DNA of 16,890 bases. Origin: Xanthomonas translucens pv. translucens DSM 18974. GTDB lineage: Bacteria; Pseudomonadota; Gammaproteobacteria; Xanthomonadales; Xanthomonadaceae. The notes below the pieces were generated by a model. That model saw only the letters and a list, made by a program, of their open reading frames with translations. It made no database searches and had not been told where the DNA came from. Positions within the stretch are counted from its first letter, which is position 1. Each line of letters begins with the position of its first letter. The position numbers and the translations under genes were made by a program. Location of the stretch: NCBI RefSeq assembly GCF_000331775.1, contig NZ_CAPJ01000044.1, forward strand, positions 1-16,890, in the 5' to 3' direction. Below are positions 1 to 7,650 of the stretch, one piece after another.

Positions 1-105
1 CCCGGTGAAGAACTGCCAGTACGGGTTCTCCAGCCAAAGCGCGCACACCGCCTCGTCGGAACAGGTCTTCGGCAGGACGATCATCAGCGGCGGGACGACG
101 GTTGC
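1..105 (-). mobile_element. IS5-family transposase fragment, degenerate and cut by the window edge
   Basis: Read on the minus strand with the last codon at positions 3-1, this stretch gives DEAVCALWLENPYWQFFTG (57-1). This matches the conserved N-terminal segment of IS5-family transposases common in Xanthomonas, usually seen as a DEAV..WxENPYWQ(F/Y)F(T/C)GE pattern. The preceding residues (PPLMIVLPKTC, about 90-58) look like the usual LMxGLLxLKHT segment with a few residues missing, so the copy seems decayed already inside the window. No start codon, inverted repeat or target duplication could be fixed. The rest of the element, if present, lies left of position 1. Family assignment is from recalled motif similarity. 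Confidence 0.6.
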
Positions 106-247
106 GCATGCTCGGAAAGTGCAAGAAAACCGCACAGAGACTAGCGAAAACTGGCAAGCACAGCACCCCTCATCATGCTTCCAATGCTTGTTCTACAAGG
201 CAATGCGGGGTTCTTCAGGGGCGACTCATTGCTTGGGACTGTGCGTG
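106..247. other. Junction between transposase fragment and dioxygenase remnant
   Basis: This short, lower-GC stretch shows no recognisable coding segment on either strand. It follows the point where dioxygenase homology stops (about 248-250, minus strand) and precedes the recognisable transposase sequence. It may contain an IS end, since the change from gene to IS sequence is abrupt, but I could not identify a terminal inverted repeat with confidence. Confidence 0.3.
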
Positions 248-817
248 CCCCAGGCTGGAGACATAGAACAGGTGAGCCTGATTGAAGAAGACTTTCTCAG
301 AAGTCGCGGGATGGAAAGCGATGCCCTGCGCCCGATTCGAGGTGCGAAGCAAGCCGTCGGCGCTCCAGTGGGAGCAGATGCCGTTATGGGCGCAATATTC
401 GTCGACCTTCGATCGATCTTCTGTTTGGAATACGGTTTCCCAGGGAAGGTCGATGTTCGGGTGGTAATGGCGGATATATTCGATCCCCTTTTCTTCCATT
501 CGCTCGATCAGTTCCTGGCCAATGTTTCGGGATACCTCGCCCATGGGGGCGATCGGGGTTTGTCCGCCTTCAGTCGGCGCTTCGATGCAGCAGAACGCCA
601 ATAAGAGTGGCCACGTCGTGTGGTACGCGCATTCGTTGTGCATCGGAATTTCAAGACGCGCTGGATAGTTCGTCGCGGTGGATACCCGGTGCGTTATCTC
701 GGTCCTTGGCGTGGACCGATAGACGTATTTATACTGTTGTAGCGAGTGCCGCCCGCCCATCGGCGAGATGATGGCTGGCCCCTTTCTGTTTTCAAATAAC
801 GGGGAATATTTGAGCAT
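215..817 (-). pseudogene. Truncated SyrP-like TauD/TfdA Fe(II)/2-oxoglutarate dioxygenase
   Basis: The 200-residue reading frame carries hallmarks of SyrP-type TauD/TfdA dioxygenases, which beta-hydroxylate amino acids in NRPS pathways: YRSTPRTE (33-40), the iron-binding pair in IPMHNE (H60, E62), GGQTPI (84-89) and VFFNQA near 176-181. Homology stops at about residue 189; the last eleven residues (GHAQSQAMSRP) look unrelated. The distal iron-binding His and the 2-oxoglutarate-binding Arg, which lie further C-terminal in the family, are therefore absent. The N-terminus is also short: only about 30 residues precede YRSTPRTE, where family members have roughly 90 more. An AGAGGA lies just upstream of the ATG at 817. 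With both ends lost it is probably non-functional. It points to an ancestral hydroxylation step for a peptide residue, likely Asp, Asn or similar. The local GC content is near 50%, unlike the rest of the locus. Confidence 0.75.
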
Positions 818-1017
818 ATGTCCTCTTTATCATTAAACGTTGGGGTGTGTCTTGCCTGGGCGATCGCTATTTTCAGGGACGCACTCGCCTTTGGATATAG
901 ATCTGCCGCGCATTGGCGCGCTGCGGCAAGTCGTTGCCACGATCAAGCAAGCATCAGTCCCACCTGGATCACAGACTGCGATTCATCATCGCTATGCCCT
1001 ACATGGTCGCTACCCTA
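818..1017. other. Intergenic region between dioxygenase remnant and MBL gene
   Basis: About 200 bases separate the minus-strand dioxygenase remnant from the plus-strand MBL gene. Composition changes here from AT-richer (left) to GC-rich (right), consistent with a decay or recombination boundary. Short open frames exist on both strands but none resembles a known protein. The promoter for the MBL gene should lie here, but I see no convincing -35/-10 pair and no strong ribosome-binding site before any candidate start. Confidence 0.35.
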
Positions 1018-2601
1018 ATGACATCCCCCTGCTTCCGGCTGTCCGAACATGTCCGCCTGCTTCCGCGTATCAATGGCTGGTTCGCCCATCCGTATCTGAT
1101 CTCGCCGCTCACCTTCGGTCTGTATACCGAACACTCGCATCTGGCGATGATGGAGTCGTTCCTGGAGGATCCGGAACAGCACCGTGCGGCACTGCGCGAG
1201 CCTGACATGCGTGGCGGCCCTTTCATCGACCATGCCGGCGATGTCGCCGATATCCGCAAGCTTCGCGATCAAACCCTGCAACGCTGCGCGCCCCAGCTGT
1301 GCACCGCCGAGGCGATCGCCGCGCTTTACCAATTGCTGCACAGCGAAGCCAAGGGCGCCGGCCTGGCTGGGTTGTACGGCAAGATTGATCCGCTGATCCG
1401 CGACAAGCTGGAGATCTTCTACGATGTCAGCAAGCAGCCCGGCGTGCGTTTCATGGAGCGCCAGTTCTACGCCAGCAGCGCCTACGATCCTGGTCTGCAG
1501 ACCGCGGTGCTGGAACCGGTCAGCGAACAGGAGCGCGCGTTCGCACTGAGTACGCCGCAGTTGCCGTCGGCAGCCGGTTCGCTGGAGTTGAGCGTGCCCT
1601 TCGCCGATCCGTTCTGGGACCAGCTGTGCGGCGGCATGCCCGATGCCGATGCCCTCGTCGACCTGATCTTGCGCCACGCGCCGGCCGGCACTACGCGCGC
1701 GGAGGCCCTCGCTCTGCTGACCGATGCGCCGCTGCCCGAACACCCGGCACCGGAAGGCGTGCGTGTGCGTTACTTCGGCCATGCCTGCGTGCTGATCGAA
1801 GGCGCAGGGGTCAGCATCCTGATCGATCCGCTGATCAGCTATCCGGGCGAATGCGCCATCGACCATTTCACCTTCGACGATCTGCCGGCCAAGATCGATT
1901 ATCTGCTGATCACCCATCCGCACCAGGATCACGTGGTGATGGAAGCGCTGCTGCGGATTCGCCACCGCGTCGGCACCGTGGTGGTGGGACGCGCCGGTGG
2001 CGGCGACTTGCAGGACATTTCGCTGAAGCTGTGCCTGGAGCAATGCGGCTTCGCCAACGTGGTGGAACTGGCCGACTACGAGGAATTGCGATTCCCGCAG
2101 GGAAGAATCGTCGGCGCGCCGTTCTACGGCGAACATGCCGACCTGGATATCCGCGCCAAACTGGTCCATGCGGTGGAACTGGACGGCAAGGTGTGCGTGC
2201 TGTTCGCCGATTCGCGTCCGCCGATGGTGGAGTGCTACGCGCAACTGAAAGCGCTGTTCCCGAAGATCGACTGCATGTTCCTAGGGATGGAATGCGTCGG
2301 TGCGCCGGCGACATGGCTGTACGGCCCGCTGCTGCAGAAGATGCTGACCCGGGGCGAGGACCAGTCGCGCCGCCTGGATGGCTGCGACAGCGCGCTGGCC
2401 AGCGCGTTGCAGGACTTCTTCCTGCCCGAACGGCTCTACGTCTACGCCATGGGCGCCGAACCCTGGGTCACGCACATCACCAGCATTCTGTATTCCGAAG
2501 ATCTGCCACAGTTCCGCGAAGCACGCCAATTGGAGGCGACCGCACGCGCGAAAGGGCGCCATGCCGAACTGCTGTTCGGCCGCTGCGAGATCACGCTCTA
2601 A
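1018..2601 (+). CDS. MBL-fold metallo-hydrolase with helical N-terminal domain (NRPS-associated, function unknown)
   Basis: The 527-residue protein has two parts. The first (about 1-240) resembles the N-terminal part of a family of MBL proteins found near peptide synthetase genes; it begins FRLSEHV and contains GGPFI near 66-70. The second (about 248-520) is a metallo-beta-lactamase fold with RYFGHACVLIE (251-261), ILIDP (267-271), the zinc motif H300-x-H302-x-D304-H305, a later His in FYGEHADLD (H373) and Asp in FADSRP (D398). The metal ligands look complete, so it is probably active. I chose the ATG at 1018 because family similarity begins at once after it; in-frame ATGs at 913, 994 and 1003 are possible and none has a good Shine-Dalgarno. 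The substrate is unknown. Hydrolytic tailoring, release or self-protection are all guesses from context. It is transcribed convergently with the dpg operon and sits beside a decayed paralogue. Confidence 0.85.
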   Translation: MTSPCFRLSEHVRLLPRINGWFAHPYLISPLTFGLYTEHSHLAMMESFLEDPEQHRAALREPDMRGGPFIDHAGDVADIRKLRDQTLQRCAPQLCTAEAIAALYQLLHSEAKGAGLAGLYGKIDPLIRDKLEIFYDVSKQPGVRFMERQFYASSAYDPGLQTAVLEPVSEQERAFALSTPQLPSAAGSLELSVPFADPFWDQLCGGMPDADALVDLILRHAPAGTTRAEALALLTDAPLPEHPAPEGVRVRYFGHACVLIEGAGVSILIDPLISYPGECAIDHFTFDDLPAKIDYLLITHPHQDHVVMEALLRIRHRVGTVVVGRAGGGDLQDISLKLCLEQCGFANVVELADYEELRFPQGRIVGAPFYGEHADLDIRAKLVHAVELDGKVCVLFADSRPPMVECYAQLKALFPKIDCMFLGMECVGAPATWLYGPLLQKMLTRGEDQSRRLDGCDSALASALQDFFLPERLYVYAMGAEPWVTHITSILYSEDLPQFREARQLEATARAKGRHAELLFGRCEITL

Positions 2602-2694
2602 CCCACGCACAACCCATGTCCGAGAGGCGCGGTTACCCTGCGCGCCAATGCCGTGGCGCGCAGGCCCCGAGCAGCACGCCCAGGCGGCGCACGC

Positions 2695-3172
2695 CCCGGC
2701 GCTTCGTGATCGAGGAATTGGGCCAATTGCTCGGAATCGGCCCGGCGCAGCGCGCAGGATTTGCGACTTTGTTCGACGCTGCGCCGCCGGCGCAGCGCCA
2801 TCGTCCGCCCGCCGCGGGTGTGCCCTGCCCCGCTACACCCTGGCCGATCTGCCCGAGCGCATCGACTGCGTGTTGATCACCCACGGTCACAACGACCATA
2901 TCCGTCCGGAGACCTTGTTGCGGCTACGCAATCGGATCGGTCCCCTTGTCGTGCCGCATAGCGCCGGCCGGCGCCTGCAGGACCCGTCGCTGAAACTGAT
3001 GCTGCAGGCGCTCGGGTTCGAGTGGGTCATCGCGCTGCACGAGTTCGAACGCATTGCATTGGCAGATTGGGCGATTACCGCATTGCCCTTGCTCGGCGAG
3101 CACAGCGATCTGGATATCCAGGGCAAGGCCGGCTCTCACTTGTGCATCGATGGCCGCAGCGCGGCGTGTTGA
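2695..3172 (+). pseudogene. Decayed paralogue of the MBL-fold protein (frameshift plus internal deletion)
   Basis: Two reading frames carry pieces of a second MBL protein. In one frame, about 2695-2800 gives RRFVIEELGQLLGI followed by FATLFDAAPP, which matches the linker just before the MBL fold in this family. In another frame, about 2813-3160 gives CALPRYTLADLPERID, the zinc motif THGHNDH (2879-2899), LQDPSLKLMLQALGF and LLGEHSDLDIQGKA. The latter segment aligns with residues about 279-382 of the upstream intact gene (ECAIDHFTFDDLPAKID, THPHQDH, LQDISLKLCLEQCGF, YGEHADLDIRAKL). The roughly 35-residue segment between the two pieces (the RYFGHAC and ILIDP strands) is deleted, the N-terminal domain is gone, and similarity ends before the region of D398. 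Divergence from the intact gene is substantial, so this looks like an old paralogue rather than a recent duplicate. Confidence 0.75.
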
Positions 3173-3365
3173 ATCATGTGCTGGCGATCAACCAGTCCGG
3201 CCCCCACCCCTGGGCCTGCGCGAGGCCGATCGGTTCCTTGTGCATTGCCGTGCACGCTGCATCGATGGCGAGCGTCTGTTCGCGAGGAAGGGCATCACCC
3301 TGCCCTCTCGCTTTGAGCCTGGACACGTGGGCCAGCCTCTCTTTGCCTTTCCATCCTGCCGCCCT
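3173..3365. other. Intergenic region with no recognisable gene
   Basis: Short open frames occur on both strands, but none resembles a protein family I recognise and none has a convincing start. The stretch lies between two converging units: the MBL gene with its remnant on the left and the dpg/exporter/MbtH operon on the right. It may include further eroded sequence from the MBL paralogue's C-terminus, but I could not align any. Confidence 0.4.
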
Positions 3366-3402
3366 GCCCTCCCGATGACATGCCGCCATCAGGAGGGAGG
3401 GC
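3366..3402 (-). terminator. Hairpin just after the MbtH-like gene, possible terminator
   Basis: GCCCTCCC-GATG (3366-3377) pairs with CATC-(AGGA)-GGGAGGGC (3387-3402), forming a stem of about 12 base pairs with a four-base bulge and a nine-base loop. It starts 11 bases after the stop codon of the last gene of the minus-strand operon, where a terminator is expected. There is no T-run on the minus-strand side, so it is not a classical Rho-independent terminator. It could be a weak or bidirectional one, or an mRNA 3'-end stabiliser. Confidence 0.45.
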
Positions 3403-3412
3403 AACGCGGCAC

Positions 3413-3631
3413 TCAGTGTCCCACCGCTGCCATGGCGTCGCGCAGGCTCTTCGGACGCATGTCGGTCCAGTGCTCGTTGACATAGTCCAGGCAGGCCTGC
3501 TTCGGGTTCGGGCCGAACACCACCGACCAGCCATTCGGCACGTCGGCGTAGTCCGGCCACAATGCGTATTGTTCTTCGTGGTTGATGACCACGACGTAGA
3601 TCTGGTCTTGCTCGTCGTCTTGGATCGACAT
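3413..3631 (-). CDS. MbtH-like protein (A-domain partner)
   Basis: This 72-residue protein has the full MbtH signature: NHEEQYALWP (17-26), VPNGW (31-35), a Gly at 40, and WTDMRP (55-60) followed by SLRDAM. MbtH-like proteins bind NRPS adenylation domains and support their folding and activity. The ATG at 3631 is supported by a GGAGGA Shine-Dalgarno (plus-strand positions 3639-3644) seven bases upstream, the clearest one in the window. A much longer open frame continues upstream, but its translation is the antisense of the ABC transporter gene. It is the last gene of the minus-strand operon, 98 bases after the exporter. The likely partner is the NRPS encoded from 11247. Confidence 0.95.
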   Translation of the reverse strand: MSIQDDEQDQIYVVVINHEEQYALWPDYADVPNGWSVVFGPNPKQACLDYVNEHWTDMRPKSLRDAMAAVGH

Positions 3632-3729
3632 CTGTACGTCCTCCGGTGGGGATGAGTGGCGGCGTGTTGCACGCATCGGGCGATGCGCGGGGCGCCGGCC
3701 GCAGGTTCGACGCGCCCGTGGTCTTTCGA

Positions 3730-5445
3730 TCAGATCCCCGGCGGCATGCCGGGGACCTGCAGTGCTTCCAGCGCCGGCCCGCGCAGATCCGCAGGGCACT
3801 GCGCTTTGCGTGTCGGCTCCGGCCCGACCAGATGCCCGTAGTCCAGCGTCAGCACATGGTCGGCCAGGTGCCGGTACCCCTGGTCGTGGGTCACCAGCAC
3901 CAGGGTCTTGCCGCGCGCGCGCAACTCGGGCAGCAAGACGGTGTAGAAACGCTCCCGAAACGCCTGGTCTTGGTCGGCGGTGAGTTCGTCGAAGATCATG
4001 ATCTGGCGGTCGTCCAGGCAAGCCTGTACCAGGGCCAGGCGTTTGCGCTGTCCCTGCGACAGATCCACGTTGGCGAATACGCCCGCGGCCTGGTCGAACC
4101 CGACCTTCGATGCAAGATCCACGCGCTCCAGCCAGGCCTGCACCTGTGCCGGATCGGCCGGCGCCGCGTCGGCCCCGATGGCGTGCTCGAACAGCATGAA
4201 GTCGAAGAACACCGCACTGAACATCGCCCGGTAGCTGGCCAGCGCCAGGCTGGTCCCAAGTTCCTGTCCATCGACCAGAATGCGTCCCTCGCTGGGGCTC
4301 AGCAGACCGCTGAGCAGCAGCAGCAGGGTGGATTTGCCGCTGCCGTTGCCGCCGGTGACGAACACCGTTTCGCCGCGCCGCAAGGTGAGGTCCACGGGGC
4401 CGAACTGAAAGTGATCACCGTTGTCGCCGGCATAGCGATAGACCACCTGTTCCAGGCGCAGCGTGGTCCACGTCGGCGCCATGCTGGCCGGTGCGGCGGC
4501 GACTGCTGCCGCCGGCGGCGCGGACGGCGCATCGTCCAGTCCCACGTCGCGCAGGTGGCGTACGCTCGCCGATGCGCTGCCGACCTGGGCGCCGAGATCG
4601 AACAGCGCATTGAGCGGGCCGCTGATGAACAGTCCGGTGATGACGAACTGCAGGATCGTGGCCGAAGGCAGTTCGAACAGATAGCGCCCGGCCAGGATCG
4701 CGGCCAGCACCCAGCCATAGCCGATCAGCTCGGCGCAGGCATCGCTGATGCCCCAATGCATGCTGGTGTCGAACTGGGTGCGGCGCGCGCGCTCGATCGC
4801 CGGCCGCAACTGCGCCTGGGCGAAGTGTCCGGCCCGCGCCGGCGACAGGGTCAGTTCCTTCTTGCCCTCCACCAGTGTGCGCAGTAGGCCGTTGAGTGTT
4901 TCCTCGGCCTTGCGCATACGGTCGAAGGCCGGACCGGTGAAGCGCCGGGTGACGTAGAACAGCACGCCCGACAGGCCGATGAAAGGCACGACCACGGCAA
5001 ACAACGGCAGCGACACCCAAGCCAGGTACAGCAGCCCCCCCAGCGACAGCAGGCTGTTGGTCAACAGCACCGGCCCCATCTGTATCATCTGCGCCAGGCG
5101 TCCGACATCGCCGATCAGCGCGCCGAACACTGCGTGCTTGCGGTGCATCAACCGTTCCAGCGGCAGCTCCAGAAAGCGCGCCGACAGGTCCGCGCGCAAG
5201 TCCGCCATCAGCCCGCTGCTGACGCGCGCCGCCAGGCGTGCCGACAGCAGGCGCACGACGAGAGCGGCGCCCAGCAGCAAGGTGCCGCGCAGCAGCGCAT
5301 CGCGCATATCGGCATGCAGCGCATTGGTCGCGGTGGCGTTGAGGTAGTCCAGCAGCAGCATCGAGGTGCCCGCGCTGGCCGCCGACAGCAGCGACATGCC
5401 GGCCAGCATGCGGGCATGACGACGCAGATAGCGCTGGATCAGCAT
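3730..5445 (-). CDS. Cyclic-peptide-export type ABC transporter (SyrD/PvdE-like), fused TMD-NBD
   Basis: The 571-residue protein has an N-terminal membrane domain with hydrophobic segments near residues 13-33, 52-70, 125-145, 147-167, 240-256 and 265-285. A C-terminal ATPase domain carries Walker A GGNGSGKST (365-373, K371), signature LSQGQRKRL (462-470), Walker B IMIFDE (482-487) and the switch His in THD (H520). The FDE..ADQD sequence after Walker B is typical of the SyrD/PvdE family, which exports non-ribosomal peptides or their precursors across the inner membrane. The half-transporter should act as a homodimer. The start at 5445 is the first Met giving the usual family N-terminus, with a weak purine-rich GAAGAAG upstream. 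It lies 64 bases after dpgD in the same operon, so its cargo is most likely the peptide made by the divergent NRPS. A Pro/Ala-rich linker (about 306-325) joins the two domains. Confidence 0.92.
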   Translation of the reverse strand: MLIQRYLRRHARMLAGMSLLSAASAGTSMLLLDYLNATATNALHADMRDALLRGTLLLGAALVVRLLSARLAARVSSGLMADLRADLSARFLELPLERLMHRKHAVFGALIGDVGRLAQMIQMGPVLLTNSLLSLGGLLYLAWVSLPLFAVVVPFIGLSGVLFYVTRRFTGPAFDRMRKAEETLNGLLRTLVEGKKELTLSPARAGHFAQAQLRPAIERARRTQFDTSMHWGISDACAELIGYGWVLAAILAGRYLFELPSATILQFVITGLFISGPLNALFDLGAQVGSASASVRHLRDVGLDDAPSAPPAAAVAAAPASMAPTWTTLRLEQVVYRYAGDNGDHFQFGPVDLTLRRGETVFVTGGNGSGKSTLLLLLSGLLSPSEGRILVDGQELGTSLALASYRAMFSAVFFDFMLFEHAIGADAAPADPAQVQAWLERVDLASKVGFDQAAGVFANVDLSQGQRKRLALVQACLDDRQIMIFDELTADQDQAFRERFYTVLLPELRARGKTLVLVTHDQGYRHLADHVLTLDYGHLVGPEPTRKAQCPADLRGPALEALQVPGMPPGI

Positions 5446-5509
5446 GGCATCGCTTCTTCGCCGATGGTGGAGGCAGTTATGCGGCCGCGCGCCGCCGGCG
5501 TTGCCGCGC

Positions 5510-6307
5510 TCATCGGCCCGACCAGCGCGGCGCGCGCTTTTCCACGAACGCCAGCGGCCCTTCGCGGCTGTCCTGGCTTTGGCGCCGACGTTCCTCCCAG
5601 GAATAGCGGGTGGCGAAGGCATCGGCCAACGGCAAGCACGCCGCCGTGGCCGCCGCCTGCTTGATCGCGCGCAGCGACAACGGCGCGCACGCCAGCAGAT
5701 CGGACAGCCAGCTGTCCACGCAGGCATCCAGTTGCGCGGCCGGCACCACCTCGTTGACCAGCCCCAGCGCCAGCGCTCGCGCCGCGCCGATGCGCCGGCC
5801 GCTGAGCAGATAGCCCATGGCGGTGCGGTACGGCAATTGCCGGGTCAGGCGGAACACCCCGCCGGCGCCGGAAATCAGGCCGAGCCGCGCTTCGGGCAAC
5901 GCGAATTCGGCGGTGTCGGCGGCGACGATGATGTCGCAGGCCAAGGCCAGTTCGAATCCGCCGCCCAGCGCCAGACCGTTGACCCGGGCGATCACCGGCT
6001 TGCACAGTTCGAAGCGTTCGGTGAGGCGTGGCCATCCCGCCGCACCCTGGCTGCCGAACGACGAGGACGGCGCGCCGTTGGCAAGCCGCGCTGCCAGTTC
6101 CTTCAAGTCCTGACCGGCCGAGAAGGCGCGCTCGCCGCTGCCGCTGAGCACGGCGACCCACAGCGTATCGTCTTGCTCGAAGCTGTCCCATGCCTCGGCA
6201 AGCGCGGCATGGGTGGCCAGATCGAGTGCGTTGAGCACCGCCGGGCGGTTCAAGGTGATGCGGGCGACATGGCCGTCGCGTTCTAACAGCACCGGCATGT
6301 CGTTCAT
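5510..6307 (-). CDS. dpgD: DpgD-like enoyl-CoA hydratase/isomerase (crotonase family)
   Basis: This 265-residue crotonase-family protein has the canonical motifs: ITLNRP (17-22), SAGQDL (63-68), oxyanion-hole segment [11 protein letters not shown] (112-122), ACDIIVAA (123-130) and the acidic LPEARLG (137-143). Its length is normal for the family. In Dpg biosynthesis DpgD assists DpgA, together with DpgB, in turning the tetraketide into 3,5-dihydroxyphenylacetyl-CoA, probably by promoting dehydration or aromatisation. The start at 6307 overlaps the hpgT stop by ATGA, implying translational coupling. Sequence alone would allow a generic enoyl-CoA hydratase; the assignment rests on its place in a run with dpgA, dpgB, dpgC and hpgT. 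The order is unusual, since hpgT sits between dpgC and dpgD. Confidence 0.88.
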   Translation of the reverse strand: MNDMPVLLERDGHVARITLNRPAVLNALDLATHAALAEAWDSFEQDDTLWVAVLSGSGERAFSAGQDLKELAARLANGAPSSSFGSQGAAGWPRLTERFELCKPVIARVNGLALGGGFELALACDIIVAADTAEFALPEARLGLISGAGGVFRLTRQLPYRTAMGYLLSGRRIGAARALALGLVNEVVPAAQLDACVDSWLSDLLACAPLSLRAIKQAAATAACLPLADAFATRYSWEERRRQSQDSREGPLAFVEKRAPRWSGR

Positions 6308-7650
6308 CCAAGCACCCGCGGGTCGCACAGGAAGCGGCGCAGGCGTCCGATCCCGTCGTCGATCTGCGCATCGGTGAGATAGCTGCAGGACAGGCGCAGG
6401 CTGTGCTGGCCACCGTCGTCCACGTAGAACATGCGCATCGGCGTCCACAGCACGCCGTAGTCGCGTGCGGCCAGCTCCAGCAACGCCGCATCCACCGGTA
6501 CGCCGAGATGCATGCAAACGAAGAAGCCGCCCTTGGGTCGGTTCCAGCGCAAGCCCGGATGCGCGGCGGCCAGATCGCCGAGTTCGCGCTGCAACGCAGC
6601 CAGCAGGCAGGCGAGCTTGCCCTGGTAGAACGCTCCGCGGTCCGCGCCCAGCGCCGCAAGCGAACCGCCACTGCCCAACAGCATGCCGGCGGCGATCGCC
6701 TGGCAGACCGGCGAGGTATTGACCGTCACCATGCTCTTCAGCGCAGCCAGGGCATCGGCCAGCACCCGCGGCGGCCGATCGGCCACGCACTGATCGGCGA
6801 TCACGAAGCCGACGCGGATGCCCGGCAAGGCGATCTTGGCGAAGGTGCCCATCTGGATCACTCTGCCCGTGCGATCCATCGCCTTCAGCGACGGCACGCC
6901 ATGCGCATGCGGACCGGTGAAACCATAGGTATTGTCTTCCAGTAGCCAGAAATCGTGCGCATCGGCCGCATCGAGCAAGTCCTGGCGTTGTCCACGATCG
7001 AGCAGACTTCCGGAGGGATTGGAGATATCCGGAGCCACGTACAAGGCGCGCACCCGGCGGCCCTGCGCGCGCAGCTCGGCACAGGCGCGATGCAATCGAT
7101 CCACATCGACACGGCCATCGTGCTCGTCGATGCCGAGCAACGCGATGTCGAGCGCGCGCGCCGCGCCCAGCGCGCCGACGAAACACGGTTGCACCACCGC
7201 CAGGACGTCGCCGGGCGCGGCGAACAGCGCCCGCAGCACCAGAAACATCGCTTCCTGGAAGCCGACCGTGACCACGATGCTCGACGGCGCGATCTCCAGG
7301 CCCTGGTCCTGGCGCAGCGCCTGCGCCAGCAGCGCATTGATGATGCCGCGGCTGGGGCCGTACTGGAACAGGCGACGGCGCACCTGCAGCTCGCTGAGGC
7401 CCTCGGTCCGCGCCAGGTGTGCGAGATAGGTCTGCAGGTGGGCGCTCAGGTCCAGCGGTTCCAGCAAGGCCGGCGCCGGTGCGCCTGGCGCGAACGAAAT
7501 GGCGTCCGGATAGCGGTCGATCACCTCATTGAGAAAGTCGATCGCTCCCAGCACCGGTTCGCCCAGGCTGGGATGCAACTCACGCGGGTCCAGCGTCGCC
7601 AATGCCGGCGGTTGCAGATCAGCCAACGCGGCGCTGGGGTGCGTACTCAT
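6304..7650 (-). CDS. hpgT: HpgT-like PLP-dependent aminotransferase (arylglycine formation)
   Basis: The 448-residue protein is a fold-type I aminotransferase of the MocR/KAT-II-like group. Features are FQYGPSRG (95-102), the substrate/PLP segment APDISNPSG (206-214), EDNTYG (238-243), the Schiff-base lysine in [15 protein letters not shown] (K272) and the carboxylate-binding Arg in SLRLSCSY (R419). HpgT transaminates 4-hydroxy- or 3,5-dihydroxyphenylglyoxylate to the phenylglycine. With dpgA-D present and no HmaS or Hmo in view, the substrate here is most likely 3,5-dihydroxyphenylglyoxylate, giving (S)-Dpg. The ATG at 7650 overlaps the dpgC stop (ATGA), and its own stop overlaps the dpgD start in the same way. 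The open frame extends further upstream, but that extension is antisense of the dpgC reading frame's coding information and is not used. Confidence 0.9.
   Translation of the reverse strand: MSTHPSAALADLQPPALATLDPRELHPSLGEPVLGAIDFLNEVIDRYPDAISFAPGAPAPALLEPLDLSAHLQTYLAHLARTEGLSELQVRRRLFQYGPSRGIINALLAQALRQDQGLEIAPSSIVVTVGFQEAMFLVLRALFAAPGDVLAVVQPCFVGALGAARALDIALLGIDEHDGRVDVDRLHRACAELRAQGRRVRALYVAPDISNPSGSLLDRGQRQDLLDAADAHDFWLLEDNTYGFTGPHAHGVPSLKAMDRTGRVIQMGTFAKIALPGIRVGFVIADQCVADRPPRVLADALAALKSMVTVNTSPVCQAIAAGMLLGSGGSLAALGADRGAFYQGKLACLLAALQRELGDLAAAHPGLRWNRPKGGFFVCMHLGVPVDAALLELAARDYGVLWTPMRMFYVDDGGQHSLRLSCSYLTDAQIDDGIGRLRRFLCDPRVLG

Noticed and set aside
5..604. Plus-strand 199-residue frame at the left edge
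   Set aside because: It is antisense to the dioxygenase remnant and the transposase fragment, both with recognisable motifs on the minus strand; the plus frame has none.
1015..2244. Minus-strand 409-residue frame over the MBL gene
   Set aside because: It has low-complexity His/Gln/Arg composition, no recognisable motif, and lies antisense to the MBL gene with its intact zinc motif.
913..2601. Longer MBL start at 913
   Set aside because: The first 35 codons show no similarity to the family, and homology begins just after the ATG at 1018. Starts at 994 and 1003 remain possible.
3366..3402. Calling the hairpin a firm Rho-independent terminator
   Set aside because: There is no T-run after the stem on the minus strand, so it is kept only as a possible terminator.
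3646..4887. Plus-strand 413-residue frame over the ABC transporter
   Set aside because: It lies antisense to the transporter, whose Walker A, signature and Walker B motifs are all intact. The composition is that of a shadow frame.
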